From Mansonella perstans (Eukaryota; Nematoda; Chromadorea; Rhabditida; Onchocercidae): 64,000 nucleotides of DNA. Positions 62,695 through 64,000 of the stretch are shown one piece after another. The translations under genes were made by a program, and so were the position numbers. The stretch is from assembly GCA_037074765.1 (NCBI GenBank), contig JBAMDO010000127.1:88858-152857 (forward strand), given 5' to 3'. The notes under the pieces are model-generated. The model searched no databases and was not told where the DNA came from. It saw nothing but the letters and a program-made list of their open reading frames with translations. Position 1 is the stretch's first letter; each line of letters begins with the position of its first letter.

Positions 62695-63952
62695 GAAGTA
62701 ACAAGTGGATTTGTTCAGCTACAGTCTAACAATCTGGGTCGTGTATGGATATCAGTTTCTCATTTTTAAACCAAATTCCAGGTCAGAGAGGGTATATCGT
62801 GCTTTCAAATGGCTGTATCGTTAAGGTTTGATCTTTTTTTATGTCATTTGTCGCATTTATCAGTTTGCATCCAGTCTTCCATTTGTTTTCTACTTCAGCT
62901 TAATTAGCTTTTTCTGCTTGTGTATCGAAGGCAACGATTGGATGGACAGTTGCTTTAAACGAAATGGTTAAGTAAACAACACCATTTATTTCATTCTAAT
63001 TAATCATTACATGAAATCTTTTGTCTTAAAATATGCCGAAACATTGGAAAGCATATTTTCAGCAGAGATATAAATCAATTAACTTATAATAAGTGCAGCA
63101 TAATGTTATGACCTGTTATGACCCGCCATCTTGTTCTGTTCTAGCAATATATTTAAGGCTATCATATCATGATTTGCTCTTTTAATTTTAAAAAATCTCG
63201 GTGTATCTCTATTGCAAGTTCGAAACTGACTGTTTTTTGCGAAAAATCGAGAAACGAATTATGTTCCGTTCATTTGTGTTTCGTATAGAAGCAGAAGGCG
63301 ATGAGATGAGATTAATCTGAAAAGCTTTTCCTAAAACTTAATCTAAAACCTTAATTAACCTAAGACGGATTTTCATCATTGCACTTTTCATTTGTTTTTC
63401 CATAGTCCCAATCCATCGCTTTTCCTTCAGATTCCTTCAGTCATTTTTTAAGAAACTGAGATGCGCACTAAAGCAATTAAAAAGTATCACAGATATAAGT
63501 GGCATTGGATTGCGGTTATTATTTATGAATGGAGTAAAAATTTGAAACCAATATAAAAAAAGAATTGCTTTAAAAATAAAGTTAGCAATAATATAAAAAA
63601 ATAGCTTGTGAATTAGCACTGCTAAAATTGTAGAACTCAGTTGCTTAAAACAGGAAAATTTCTTCGTTCTTACTAATTTCGACCCCCACGTATTTCTTGC
63701 AGCTCTTAATCCCATGAATTAGTGAAAGTTTTGTATATTTTTTAAAAGTTATATATGCTTCAGTCGGATGGTGACTTGGAAAATGATGAATCATTGGCAA
63801 TGAAGATCCAAAGGATGTTGTCTGTTGGTGAGCCCCTTAGCCGTGCTGTAGGAAAAATCGAGAAAATGACCATTGCATATCCAGAACACAGTCTTGAAGT
63901 TGTTCGAAGTGGCAAATATGCATTTATTGTGAAGAAAACAGCAGATAGTTAG
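62695..63952 (+). CDS. LAMTOR4: LAMTOR4, Ragulator complex subunit (5' end not resolved)
   Basis: Roadblock-fold subunit of the lysosomal Ragulator complex that anchors Rag GTPases and mTORC1. Exons 62695-62737, 62782-62825 and 63764-63952 join in phase for 91 codons. The sequence VTSGFVQLQSNNLGQRGYIV then LSNGCIVKSDGDLENDESLA aligns without gaps to the human protein (GYLVLSEGAV, SGDLENDE), and the end HSLEVVRSGKYAFIVKK matches HTLLVTVSGQRVFVVKR. Exon 1 begins after TTTTTTCCAG and has no ATG, so the initiator methionine must be on an upstream exon in phase 0. Same strand as TRAPPC4; cotranscription is possible but the distance (about 1 kb) makes it uncertain. Confidence 0.87.
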
Positions 63953-64000
63953 TAAATAGTACTTCACCTTACTCCACATTTTTGTGCATATGGATTTAAA

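Overview
The window looks like a nematode chromosome, most likely from a spirurid/filarial (clade III) worm. It is strongly AT-rich. Its genes are split into many short exons joined by GT-AG introns with TTTCAG-like acceptors, and several start codons sit just behind such an acceptor, as expected for spliced-leader trans-splicing. Almost every recognisable gene has a clear animal orthologue. The species call is inference; I cannot name the species. All exon models below were read by eye from reading frame, splice sites and protein similarity.

Layout. 1-2272 (+): 3' two thirds of an Integrator subunit 6 (dic-1/INTS6) gene. 3624-6686 (-): a complete 8-exon RUVBL2 AAA+ ATPase gene, convergent with INTS6. 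9141-20386 (+): a long BRD4-like BET bromodomain gene with two bromodomains, a NET domain and a C-terminal P-TEFb-type motif; it contains two adjacent 120-nt exons that encode alternative second halves of bromodomain 1. 20.4-23.85 kb: gene-poor, with a CA/TA microsatellite. 23910-32764 (+): a 20-exon organellar Na+/H+ exchanger (nhx-5/SLC9A6 type). 34041-35784 (-): mitochondrial ATPase inhibitor IF1. 38272-39054 (+): a 76-residue single-pass membrane protein I do not recognise. 39.1-44.3 kb: gene-poor, with tandem repeats and a dispersed duplicated element. 44311-44559 (-): small UPF0390-type basic protein. 45579-48446 (-): DNLZ/HEP1 zinc ribbon protein followed closely by COQ4, a candidate two-gene operon. 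51361-55735 (-): a CPEB-family RNA-binding protein with an apparently damaged RRM2 and a possible C-terminal extension. 60436-61717 (+): TRAPPC4. 62695-63952 (+): LAMTOR4 (start not resolved).

A 1.17-kb, nearly identical inverted repeat lies at 36706-37876 and 58145-59319. Each arm carries an apparent 5' splice donor pointing outward, one toward IF1 and one toward TRAPPC4, so the repeat may be a duplicated promoter plus 5' UTR exon driving two unrelated housekeeping genes in opposite directions.

Themes: transcription control (INTS6, RUVBL2, BET), mitochondria (IF1, DNLZ, COQ4), endomembrane traffic and lysosome (NHX-5, TRAPPC4, LAMTOR4). The genes look like ordinary chromosomal neighbours. 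The most interesting signals are the tandem alternative bromodomain exons, the mirrored promoter arms and the CPEB anomaly.
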